Assembly: GCA_021205715.1 (NCBI GenBank) | Contig: JAJPXA010000009.1 | Location: 1 to 8,174 of the forward strand | Direction of reading: 5' to 3' | Length of the DNA: 8,174 nt | Source of the DNA: Bacillota bacterium | Lineage (GTDB): Bacteria; Bacillota; Clostridia; UBA1381 | Shown here: piece by piece, positions 1-6,049 of the stretch | Position numbering within the stretch: position 1 is the first letter of the stretch | Layout: the number at the start of each line of letters is the position of its first letter | Notes under the pieces: model-generated | The model's database searches: none | What the model saw: the letters and a program-made list of their open reading frames with translations, nothing else | Told to the model about the DNA's origin: nothing | Position numbers and translations under genes: made by a program

Positions 1-11
1 CATTTTAAGAC

Positions 12-16
12 AAGGG
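12..16 (+). promoter_or_regulatory. Shine-Dalgarno that decides the MATE start
   Basis: AAGGG sits 9 bases before the TTG at 26 but abuts the ATG at 17. Normal spacing is about 5-10 bases, so this site argues for initiation at TTG 26. Confidence 0.55.
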
Positions 17-25
17 ATGATAATT

Positions 26-1354
26 TTGATTAAAGATTTAACCTGCGGAAGCCCGCGCAAGGTGCTTTTGCAATTTTCGCTTCCGATGCTTGTAAGCGTC
101 ATTTTTCAGCAGCTTTACAACATCGCAGACAGCGTTATCGCCGGACGCTGTATCGGTGAGGACGCGCTTTCGGCTGTCGGGGTTTCGTACCCGATAACAA
201 TGATTTTTATGGCGATTGCCATCGGCTCAAATATCGGAACGTCTGTCGTTATATCGCAGCTTTTCGGCGCCAAGCAGTATTCGAAAATGAAAACGGCGGT
301 ATATACCGCGGTGATTTCGTCGCTCGTTTTGGCGGTGATTTTAACCGTTGTGGGACTTGTAATCACAAATCCGCTAATGCGGCTTATTCAAACTCCGGAC
401 AACATTTTCGCCGACAGCGCGCTGTATTTGAAGATTTACATAGGCGGTTTCGTGTTTTTGTTCTTATATAATATCGCGACCGGTATTTTCCAATCGCTGG
501 GCGACTCGAAAACCCCGCTGTATTTTCTTATATGCTCGTCGGTAGGCAACATTGTTTTGGATATACTGTTCGTTACCGCGTTCGATATGGGTGTTGCGGG
601 ACTCGCGTGGGCGACGTTCGCGGCTCAGGGCGCCGCGTGTGTGTTGGCGGTTATCGCGCTGTTTTTACGGCTCAAAACGATTGACGCGAAGGGCAGAGCT
701 TTTTCCGCGCCTATGCTTAAAAGAATAGCGCTTATCGCTGTGCCGAGCATTTTACAGCAGAGCTTCGTGTCGGTCGGAAACATATTCATACAGGGCATAA
801 TAAACGGCTTCGGCTCGTCTGTTATCGCCGGCTACAGCGCCGCCGTAAAGCTTAACACCTTTGTAATTACGTCGCTTACCACGCTTGGAAACGCGTCGTC
901 GAGCTTTACCGCGCAGAATGTCGGCGCGAAAAAATACAATCGAATCCGTGAGGGTTACAAGGACGCGCTGATAATATCCTTGTGCATTGCGGCGCTGTTC
1001 TTTATCGCGTTTTTCGCGTTCTCGCCGCAGTTTATACGCTTGTTTGTCGAGGGCGGCGGCGACGCGGCGCAGACGGGAATCGAATTTTTGCGGATTGTTT
1101 CGCCGTTTTATTTCGTTATAACCGTGAAGCTCGTTACCGACGGTGTTTTGCGCGGCTCGAGCGCGATGGGGATGTTTATGGTGTCGACTTTCACCGATCT
1201 TGTGTTAAGAGTCGCGCTGTGCTTTATTCTCTCGCCCGTATTCGGCAGAATGGGCGTTTGGATGTCGTGGCCCATCGGCTGGACGATAGCCGCCGTGTTA
1301 TCGGTAGCCTTTTACATACGGCTTTATAAAAACAAGTCTGAAGAGGAAAATTGA
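26..1354 (+). CDS. MATE family efflux transporter (multidrug/Na+ or H+ antiporter)
   Basis: Integral membrane antiporter of the MATE family, expected to export cationic drugs or metabolites in exchange for Na+ or H+ across the cytoplasmic membrane. The protein is about 442 residues, the usual length, and almost wholly hydrophobic, consistent with 12 membrane helices in two MatE halves. The N-terminal half has the family signature KDLT-GSP, then a QQLYNIADSVIAGR segment. The second half opens with the paralogous stretch around VPSILQQSFVSVGN. Start choice: an ATG at 17 lies directly against the AAGGG Shine-Dalgarno (12-16) with no spacer, whereas the in-frame TTG at 26 has a 9-base spacer and gives the family-typical N-terminus M-x-K-D-L-T. 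I therefore prefer TTG, though ATG 17 remains possible and adds three residues. Substrate cannot be read from sequence. Its promoter lies outside the window. The family call is secure; the physiological role is not. Confidence 0.93.
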   Translation: MIKDLTCGSPRKVLLQFSLPMLVSVIFQQLYNIADSVIAGRCIGEDALSAVGVSYPITMIFMAIAIGSNIGTSVVISQLFGAKQYSKMKTAVYTAVISSLVLAVILTVVGLVITNPLMRLIQTPDNIFADSALYLKIYIGGFVFLFLYNIATGIFQSLGDSKTPLYFLICSSVGNIVLDILFVTAFDMGVAGLAWATFAAQGAACVLAVIALFLRLKTIDAKGRAFSAPMLKRIALIAVPSILQQSFVSVGNIFIQGIINGFGSSVIAGYSAAVKLNTFVITSLTTLGNASSSFTAQNVGAKKYNRIREGYKDALIISLCIAALFFIAFFAFSPQFIRLFVEGGGDAAQTGIEFLRIVSPFYFVITVKLVTDGVLRGSSAMGMFMVSTFTDLVLRVALCFILSPVFGRMGVWMSWPIGWTIAAVLSVAFYIRLYKNKSEEEN

Positions 1355-1456
1355 CGCGGAAGCGTTTTGCGCAAATTTTGTCCGAAACGCGTGTGCAAAC
1401 GCAAAATATTTACCTTGCGAAACATTGCTGTGAAATTTTACAAAAAATATCGAAAA

Positions 1457-1474
1457 AACATTTTAAAAAATGTT
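1457..1474. repeat. Perfect 8-bp inverted repeat overlapping the nfnA -35 box
   Basis: AACATTTT, two bases, AAAATGTT form a perfect palindrome. Its right arm shares its last two bases with the TTGAAA -35 element of the nfnA promoter. The position would suit a repressor or activator operator. The arms are very AT-rich in an AT-rich region, so chance is a real alternative. No regulator can be assigned. It does not match the clostridial Rex-type site (TTGTTAA-N4-TTAACAA). Confidence 0.45.
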
Positions 1475-1501
1475 GAAATAGACAAAGTTTTGTGTTAATA
1501 T
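1473..1501 (+). promoter_or_regulatory. Probable sigma-A promoter of nfnAB
   Basis: TTGAAA (1473-1478) and TAATAT (1496-1501) are separated by exactly 17 bases. This predicts transcription starting near 1508, a leader of about 25 bases, and the GAGGTGAT ribosome binding site at 1521-1528 just before the nfnA ATG. The -35 matches 5 of 6 consensus bases and the -10 matches 4 of 6. The surrounding TATATAT run allows a -10 shifted by a base or two. Confidence 0.6.
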
Positions 1502-1532
1502 ATATCTATAACTATCAAACGAGGTGATATAA

Positions 1533-2384
1533 ATGGGATATAAAATCCTAAAAAAAGAAGTTTTAAATCCGCAGATTTTTCTGATGGAGGTTGAGGCGCC
1601 GCTCATTGCCGCGAAGGCAGAGCCGGGGCAGTTTATAATTTTGAGAATTGACGAGTACGGAGAGCGCGTTCCTTTCACGGTTTCGGATTTTGACCGCGAC
1701 AAGGGAACGGTTACCATTATAGTGCAGATTGTCGGAAAAACAACAAAAGACCTCGCGCTGCTTGACGCGGGCGACGAGCTTTTGGATTTTGCGGGGCCTC
1801 TGGGAATGCCCACTCCGCTTGAGGGTCTTAAAAAGGTTGCCGTAATAGGCGGAGGCTTGGGTACGGCGATAGCGTATCCGCAGGCGAAGAAGCTGCATAG
1901 TATGGGCGCGGATGTTACGGTAATAACCGGTTTCCGCGATAAAGACCTTATAATTTTGGAGGATGAGCTGAAAGCGGTATCGAATAAGCTCATCATAACC
2001 ACCGACGACGGCTCGAACGGCGTAAAAGGCTTTGTTACCGAGCGTTTGCAGGAGGAAATTGACGCGGGCGAAAAATATGACGAGGTTATCGCGATAGGTC
2101 CGCTGATTATGATGAAAAACGTATGCAAGGTGACGGAGCAATACGGAATTAAAACGACAGTAAGTATGAACCCCGTTATGATTGACGGCACGGGAATGTG
2201 CGGCGGATGCCGCGTTACCGTCGGCGGCGAAACGAAGTTCGCTTGCGTTGACGGCCCCGATTTCGACGGACATCTTATAGATTGGGACAGCGCGATGAAG
2301 CGCGGCAGAATGTTTAAGGAGTACGAGCAGCGCTCGTGCGATGAGGGACATTGCAGAATAGGGAGGACGAATAAAAATGCCTAA
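1533..2384 (+). CDS. nfnA: NADH-dependent ferredoxin:NADP+ oxidoreductase, small (FAD/2Fe-2S) subunit NfnA
   Basis: Small subunit of the cytoplasmic electron-bifurcating transhydrogenase NfnAB, which couples NADH and reduced ferredoxin oxidation to NADP+ reduction. It belongs to the ferredoxin-NADP reductase/PyrK-like family. Visible domains are an FAD-binding barrel with RVPFT at 45-49, a nucleotide-binding domain with IGGGLG at 105-110, and a C-terminal 2Fe-2S module. The iron-sulfur motif is D218-x4-C223-x2-C226-x11-C238, followed by VDGPDFDGH. The Asp in place of a fourth Cys fits the unusual Asp-ligated cluster known in characterised Nfn enzymes. At 283 residues it is full length. It overlaps nfnB by 8 bases, as expected for stoichiometric subunits. 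Homologues are also annotated as sulfide dehydrogenase SudB or a glutamate synthase partner; the paired nfnB and shared motifs favour Nfn. Confidence 0.9.
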   Translation: MGYKILKKEVLNPQIFLMEVEAPLIAAKAEPGQFIILRIDEYGERVPFTVSDFDRDKGTVTIIVQIVGKTTKDLALLDAGDELLDFAGPLGMPTPLEGLKKVAVIGGGLGTAIAYPQAKKLHSMGADVTVITGFRDKDLIILEDELKAVSNKLIITTDDGSNGVKGFVTERLQEEIDAGEKYDEVIAIGPLIMMKNVCKVTEQYGIKTTVSMNPVMIDGTGMCGGCRVTVGGETKFACVDGPDFDGHLIDWDSAMKRGRMFKEYEQRSCDEGHCRIGRTNKNA

Positions 2385-3771
2385 TATGAGATCTGATAAA
2401 AATCCGATGCCCGAGCAGGCGGCGGACGTAAGAAATAAAAATTTTTTGGAGGTAACCACGGGTTACACCGTTGAAATGGCTCTCGATGAAGCGGAAAGAT
2501 GTCTTAACTGCAAAAACAAGCCTTGTATGCAGGGTTGTCCCGTTTCGGTTAAGATTCCCGAGTTTATTTCCCTTATCAAGGAAAAGGATTTCGAGGGCGC
2601 ATATCAGAAGATTAAGGAAACAAACGCGCTTCCGGCTGTCTGCGGCAGAGTTTGCCCGCAGGAGAAGCAATGCGAGTCCAAGTGCGTAAGAGGCATAAAA
2701 ACCGAGCCGGTAGGCATCGGCAGACTTGAGCGCTTCGCGGCGGACTATCATATGGCGCACGTTGAGGATAAAATAGAAATCCCCGAACCGAACGGCAAAA
2801 AGGTTGCGGTTGTAGGCTCCGGCCCCTCCGGACTTACCGTTGCGGGCGACCTTGCGAAAATGGGATACGCCGTAACAATTTACGAGGCATTCCACACTGC
2901 GGGCGGTGTTTTGATGTACGGAATACCCGAGTTCAGACTGCCCAAGGACATCGTTCAAAAGGAAATCGAAAACCTCAAGAAGATGGGCGTTGATATCGAA
3001 ACAAACGTAATTATCGGCAAGACCATAACGATTGACGAGTTGTTTGAGGATATGGACTACGACGCGGTATACATCGGCTCCGGCGCGGGACTTCCGTCGT
3101 TTATGAAGCTTGAGGGCGAAAACTTAAACGGTGTATACTCGGCAAACGAGTTCCTGACCCGTATTAATCTTATGAAGGGCTATAAATTCCCCGAGTACGA
3201 CACGCCCGTGTATATCGGCAAAAACGTCGCTGTTTTGGGCGGCGGCAACGTTGCGATGGATGCGGCGAGATGTGCGAAACGACTCGGCGCGGAAAATGTT
3301 TACATAGTTTACAGAAGAAGTATGAACGAGCTTCCGGCAAGACGCGAGGAGGTTATGCACGCCGAAGAGGAGGGTATAGAGTTCAGACTGCTTGAAAACC
3401 CGACAAGGTTCATCGGAGATGAAAACGGCTGGGTATCGCAGATGGAAACCATCAAAATGGAGCTTGGCGAGCCGGACGCGAGCGGCAGACGCCGTCCCGA
3501 GCCTATCGAAGGCTCCGAGAGCGTTACGGATATCGACACAGTTGTCGTGGCGATAGGTCAGACTCCCAACCCGCTTATCAGAAAGACCACAAAGGGGCTT
3601 GAAACGAACAAGCGCGGCTGTATAGTTGCCGACGAGGAAACGGGCAAGACATCAAGAGATCACATTTACGCGGGCGGCGACGTTGTAACCGGCGCGGCTA
3701 CGGTAATTCTCGCAATGGGCGCGGGCAAAGCCGCGGCAAAAGCGATTGACGAGGAACTGCAGGGCAAATAA
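2377..3771 (+). CDS. nfnB: NADH-dependent ferredoxin:NADP+ oxidoreductase, large subunit NfnB (GltD-like)
   Basis: Large subunit of NfnAB. In characterised enzymes it carries the bifurcating FAD, binds NADP(H), and passes electrons to ferredoxin through two 4Fe-4S clusters. The N-terminal GltD-type iron-sulfur domain shows C42-x2-C45-x4-C50-x3-C54 and C89-x3-C93-x5-C99-x3-C103. By homology with GltD and DPD, E118 in IGRLERF is the likely non-Cys ligand of the second cluster (inference). VVGSGPSG at 145-152 is the FAD Rossmann motif, VLGGGNVAMDAAR at 286-298 the NADP site, and YAGGDVVTGAATVILAMGAG at 431-450 the C-terminal FAD motif. The protein is 464 residues, normal for the family. Start ATG 2377 lies 10 bases after GGGAGG and inside the nfnA end. 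It is often mislabelled glutamate synthase small chain; no large glutamate synthase gene is adjacent here. Confidence 0.9.
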   Translation: MPNMRSDKNPMPEQAADVRNKNFLEVTTGYTVEMALDEAERCLNCKNKPCMQGCPVSVKIPEFISLIKEKDFEGAYQKIKETNALPAVCGRVCPQEKQCESKCVRGIKTEPVGIGRLERFAADYHMAHVEDKIEIPEPNGKKVAVVGSGPSGLTVAGDLAKMGYAVTIYEAFHTAGGVLMYGIPEFRLPKDIVQKEIENLKKMGVDIETNVIIGKTITIDELFEDMDYDAVYIGSGAGLPSFMKLEGENLNGVYSANEFLTRINLMKGYKFPEYDTPVYIGKNVAVLGGGNVAMDAARCAKRLGAENVYIVYRRSMNELPARREEVMHAEEEGIEFRLLENPTRFIGDENGWVSQMETIKMELGEPDASGRRRPEPIEGSESVTDIDTVVVAIGQTPNPLIRKTTKGLETNKRGCIVADEETGKTSRDHIYAGGDVVTGAATVILAMGAGKAAAKAIDEELQGK

Positions 3772-3780
3772 CGATTATAT

Positions 3781-3824
3781 AAACCTCCGGCGGTGTATAA
3801 TAATATGCCGCATCGGAGGTTTTT
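3781..3824 (+). terminator. Intrinsic terminator after nfnAB
   Basis: AAACCTCCG (3781-3789) pairs with CGGAGGTTT (3814-3822). An inner GCGG/CCGC stem (3790-3793 with 3808-3811) is separated from the outer stem by a 2-base AT bulge and closed by an AT-rich 14-base loop. TTTTT (3820-3824) follows the GC part. It lies 9 bases after the nfnB stop. Confidence 0.85.
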
Positions 3825-3854
3825 AAATAAAATCGCAAAACGGAGGACGATAAT

Positions 3855-4562
3855 ATGCTGGGAATTATAGGCGCTATGCCTATTGAAATCGAAAAAATCA
3901 AAAGCTCGATGACCGATATTAAGCATACCGTAATAAGCGGAATGGATTTTTATACGGGAGCGGTTGAGGGCGAGGATGTCGCGCTTTGCATATCGGGTGT
4001 CGGAAAGGTGAACGCGGCGGCGGCGGCACAGACTATGATTTTAAAATACGCGCCGGACGCGGTTATAAATACCGGTGTTGCCGGCGGTCTTGACACGGAT
4101 TTGAAAGTAGGCGACATAGTTGTCGCGAGCGCGGTTGTCGAGCATGATATGGATACAAGCGGTGTCGGCGACCCGGTGGGATATATATCGGGATTAAATA
4201 AAATTTACATCGAAACAGATGATGAAATAAGCGGCAGAATTTACGAAATCGCCGAAAATATCGCGTTTACAAAGCGCGGTATAATCGCTTCGGGCGACCA
4301 ATTTATATGCACGGACGAGGCGCGCGGACGCATAATAGACTTGTTCGGCGCGTCGGCGGCTGAAATGGAGGGCGCGAGCATCGGGCATATATGCGCGATG
4401 AACGGTGTTAAATTTGCCGTGATACGCGCGGTTTCCGACAACGCGAACAGCGACTCGCATATGAGCTTCGCGGAGTTCACCGAGCTTGCGGCGGAGCGCT
4501 CGATAAAGATTTTGCTGGAGTATATAAAAAGCGTTAAGGAGGATAAAAATGGAAAAAATTAA
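3855..4562 (+). CDS. mtnN: 5'-methylthioadenosine/S-adenosylhomocysteine nucleosidase
   Basis: Cytoplasmic hydrolase that cleaves adenine from S-adenosylhomocysteine and 5'-methylthioadenosine, giving S-ribosylhomocysteine and methylthioribose. It relieves SAH inhibition of methyltransferases and supplies the LuxS substrate. It aligns by eye with E. coli Pfs over its whole 235 residues: IIGAM at 4-8 with catalytic E11, SGVGKVNAA around 47-55, INTGVAGGL at 71-79, SGDQFI at 146-151, E170-M-E172 for ribose binding, and general acid D195 in SDNAN. All key positions are kept. ATG 3855 lies 8 bases after GGAGG. The gene overlaps luxS by 14 bases, so the two steps of SAH recycling are translationally linked. 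No convincing -35/-10 pair was found before it; it may be read through from nfnAB or use a weak promoter within the terminator region. Confidence 0.95.
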   Translation: MLGIIGAMPIEIEKIKSSMTDIKHTVISGMDFYTGAVEGEDVALCISGVGKVNAAAAAQTMILKYAPDAVINTGVAGGLDTDLKVGDIVVASAVVEHDMDTSGVGDPVGYISGLNKIYIETDDEISGRIYEIAENIAFTKRGIIASGDQFICTDEARGRIIDLFGASAAEMEGASIGHICAMNGVKFAVIRAVSDNANSDSHMSFAEFTELAAERSIKILLEYIKSVKEDKNGKN

Positions 4563-5022
4563 GAGTTTTCGCGTAGATCACAGAAAATTGGACAAAGGAA
4601 TCTATATTTCAAGAATCGACGGCGATATTGTAACCTATGACCTGCGCTTTTGCAAGCCTAATTCGGGAGTGGTGCTTGACAACATAACACTGCACACGAC
4701 AGAGCATATGCTTGCCACATTTTTAAGAAACAGCGCGATAAAGGACGACGTGATATATTTCGGTCCTATGGGATGTCAAACGGGGTTTTACTTGCTCGCG
4801 CGGGACAGCGTTTCATATGACACGGCGCTTAAAACCGTAAAGGATGTTTTAAGGCAAACTATCGAACACAACGGCGAGGTGTTCGGCGCGTCGGAGGAGG
4901 AATGCGGAAATTACAGGAATTTAAGCCTTCCGACGGCGCAAAACGCCTGCCGCGAATATCTCGCGGTAATCGCGGACACAAACAAAATTACAGATTATGA
5001 CGAAGTAAATTCGCGCAGCTGA
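4549..5022 (+). CDS. luxS: S-ribosylhomocysteine lyase (AI-2 synthesis)
   Basis: Metal-dependent cytoplasmic lyase converting S-ribosylhomocysteine to homocysteine and 4,5-dihydroxy-2,3-pentanedione, the precursor of the signal AI-2. It acts directly after MtnN. The metal-binding HTTEH motif gives H49 and H53, with catalytic E52 between them. GCQTG at 75-79 holds catalytic C76, and ECGNY holds the third metal ligand C119. Its 157 residues are the normal LuxS length. A strong TAAGGAGG (4535-4542) lies 6 bases before the ATG, inside the mtnN coding region. No clear terminator follows the stop; the next element is the putative sigma-E promoter of spoIIID. Whether AI-2 is used as a signal here or is only a by-product of the activated methyl cycle cannot be decided from this window. 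Confidence 0.95.
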   Translation: MEKIKSFRVDHRKLDKGIYISRIDGDIVTYDLRFCKPNSGVVLDNITLHTTEHMLATFLRNSAIKDDVIYFGPMGCQTGFYLLARDSVSYDTALKTVKDVLRQTIEHNGEVFGASEEECGNYRNLSLPTAQNACREYLAVIADTNKITDYDEVNSRS

Positions 5023-5027
5023 TTTTT

Positions 5028-5056
5028 TCATATTACCGCCGCGCCTTTCATATATT
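5028..5056 (+). promoter_or_regulatory. Putative sigma-E (mother-cell) promoter of spoIIID
   Basis: TCATATT (5028-5034) matches the B. subtilis sigma-E -35 consensus KMATATT at every position. After 14 bases, CATATATT (5049-5056) matches 6 of 8 positions of the -10 consensus CATACAMT. The spacing is right, and B. subtilis spoIIID is a known sigma-E gene. Transcription would start near 5063, between the luxS stop and the spoIIID start. Confidence 0.65.
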
Positions 5057-5081
5057 GTACAAAGAAAGGTCGGTGGGAGAA

Positions 5082-5345
5082 TTGAAGGATTATATCGAAA
5101 AGCGCGCAATAGAGCTTGCGCTTTACATAATCGAGAATAACGCGACGGTGCGTAAAACCGCCAAGGTTTTTAATGTAAGCAAAAGCACCGTGCATAAGGA
5201 TGTTCATGAAAGGCTGAAGAAGATTAACCCGTCATTGTATAAGCAGGCGCAGGCGATACTCGAATTTAACAAGTCGGAAAGACATATCAGGGGAGGACTC
5301 GCGACGCGCGAGAAATATTTGAAGCTCAAAACGGTACAGCGGTAA
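5082..5345 (+). CDS. spoIIID: Stage III sporulation transcriptional regulator SpoIIID
   Basis: Small DNA-binding protein that, in Bacillus and Clostridium, activates and represses mother-cell genes during sporulation after engulfment. The 87-residue product matches the SpoIIID family end to end: N-terminal KDYIEKR, a helix-turn-helix at about 22-44 with recognition segment SKSTVHKDV (33-41), INPSLYKQ, and the basic C-terminal RHIRGG-AT-KY region used for extra DNA contacts. Start choice: the frame stays open back to a TTG at 5055, but that codon lies inside the predicted -10 box. Family members begin M-K-D-Y-I, which is reproduced by TTG 5082. AAAGG and GGTGGG at 5065-5077 provide imperfect ribosome binding. 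GTG 5073 is a poorer alternative. This gene marks the organism as from a spore-forming lineage. Confidence 0.9.
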   Translation: MKDYIEKRAIELALYIIENNATVRKTAKVFNVSKSTVHKDVHERLKKINPSLYKQAQAILEFNKSERHIRGGLATREKYLKLKTVQR

Positions 5346-5359
5346 ACGCGGTTAATATG

Positions 5360-5390
5360 ACGGGTTTTTGAAAAAATCCGTTATTTTTTT
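5360..5390 (+). terminator. Intrinsic terminator after spoIIID
   Basis: ACGGG (5360-5364) pairs with TCCGT (5377-5381) with one G-T wobble, the stem continues through TTTTT/AAAAA, and TATTTTTTT follows (5382-5390). The GC part is short, but the U tract is strong. It isolates spoIIID from the purine operon. Confidence 0.75.
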
Positions 5391-5435
5391 GCGTGAAAAA
5401 TTTTGACTTCGCCGCTTGTATGATTGATTTTAATA

Positions 5436-5464
5436 TTGACAATACCGTCGAAATTTGGTAGTAT
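5436..5464 (+). promoter_or_regulatory. Probable sigma-A promoter of the purine operon
   Basis: A perfect TTGACA (5436-5441) is followed after 17 bases by TAGTAT (5459-5464). An alternative -10, TATTAT (5462-5467), is closer to consensus but needs a 20-base spacer. Transcription would begin near 5471, giving a leader of about 47 bases, too short for a purine riboswitch. Confidence 0.65.
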
Positions 5465-5473
5465 TATATTGAT

Positions 5474-5495
5474 AATTTTAACGAAAATTTTAACG
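5474..5495 (+). repeat. Tandem 12-base-period repeat in the purE leader
   Basis: AATTTTAACG occurs at 5474-5483 and 5486-5495, and each copy is followed by a similar RAAA. It lies at or just after the predicted transcription start, where an operator would act. The CGAAA/CGGAAA cores loosely recall Firmicutes PurR boxes, but the match and arrangement are not good enough to call PurR sites. Confidence 0.45.
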
Positions 5496-5517
5496 GAAAC
5501 TCAGGAGGGAAAATGCA

Positions 5518-6018
5518 ATGAAAAATCCAAAAGCGGCGGTTATTATGGGTTCGGACTCGGATTTTGAAAAAGTCAAGGGCTGTATAACTAAATTAAAGGA
5601 ATTTAACATAGACGCGGATGTAAACGTAATTTCCGCGCACAGAACGCCCGACAAGGCGGCGGAATTCGCGAAAAACGCGGAGAAAAACGGTATTGAGGTT
5701 ATCATCTGCGCGGCGGGTATGGCGGCGCATTTGGCGGGAGTTATCGCGGCGCACACAATTGTGCCGGTAATCGGCATTCCCATAAAGTCAACATTTGACG
5801 GTATGGACGCGCTTTTGGCGACCGTTCAGATGCCGCCGGGAATACCTGTCGCGACAGTAGGCGTGGACAACGGTACAAACGCGGCAATATTGGCGGCGCA
5901 GATGCTTGCTCTTAAATACGATTACTTAAAGGACGCTCTGAAAGACGCAAAGGTAAAAATGGCGGACGGCGTCGAAAAGAAGAATGAAAAGGTAAAGCAA
6001 ATGGCGGCGGAGCTGTAA
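5518..6018 (+). CDS. purE: N5-carboxyaminoimidazole ribonucleotide mutase (class I PurE)
   Basis: Cytoplasmic enzyme of de novo IMP synthesis that moves the carboxylate of N5-CAIR to C4 to give CAIR. The 166-residue chain has the PurE landmarks in order: MGSDSD (10-15) for phosphate binding, SAHRTPD (39-45) with catalytic H41, AAGMAAHL (65-72) in the active-site loop, and VQMPPGIPVATV (103-114) followed by NAAILAAQML. The last block is typical of bacterial class I mutases rather than class II AIR carboxylases, so a PurK partner would be expected elsewhere. It is the first gene after the purine promoter. ATG 5518 lies 9 bases after AGGAGG (5503-5508). A competing out-of-frame ATG at 5513 ends after two codons. 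Confidence 0.95.
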   Translation: MKNPKAAVIMGSDSDFEKVKGCITKLKEFNIDADVNVISAHRTPDKAAEFAKNAEKNGIEVIICAAGMAAHLAGVIAAHTIVPVIGIPIKSTFDGMDALLATVQMPPGIPVATVGVDNGTNAAILAAQMLALKYDYLKDALKDAKVKMADGVEKKNEKVKQMAAEL

Positions 6019-6049
6019 TTTGCCGAAAAATTAAAAAGGAGATATAAAA

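Noticed and set aside
982..1329. 115-codon + strand frame inside the MATE gene
   Set aside because: It is Arg/Val-rich with no family resemblance and lies wholly within the transporter coding region in another frame.
1362..1402. Possible stem GCGTTT(T)GCGCA / TGTGCAAACGC after the MATE stop
   Set aside because: It pairs over about 11 bp with a bulge and a wobble, but the loop is 18 bases, alternative pairings exist, and no U tract follows, so it is not a convincing terminator.
1478..1487. ATAGACAAAG resembling the SpoIIID site WWRRACARNY in the nfnA promoter
   Set aside because: Nine of ten positions fit, but the consensus is very degenerate and such matches are common by chance.
1563..2459. 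Long reverse-strand open frame of 298 codons over nfnA
   Set aside because: It is antisense to a strongly conserved gene, has no recognisable protein motifs, and arises from the codon bias of the + strand gene. Other reverse-strand frames were dismissed for the same reason.
5055..5081. Longer SpoIIID start at TTG 5055
   Set aside because: It has no ribosome binding site, lies within the predicted -10 box, and adds residues that family members lack.
5465..5517. Purine riboswitch before purE
   Set aside because: The leader is only about 47 bases from the predicted start and lacks the three-way junction sequences.
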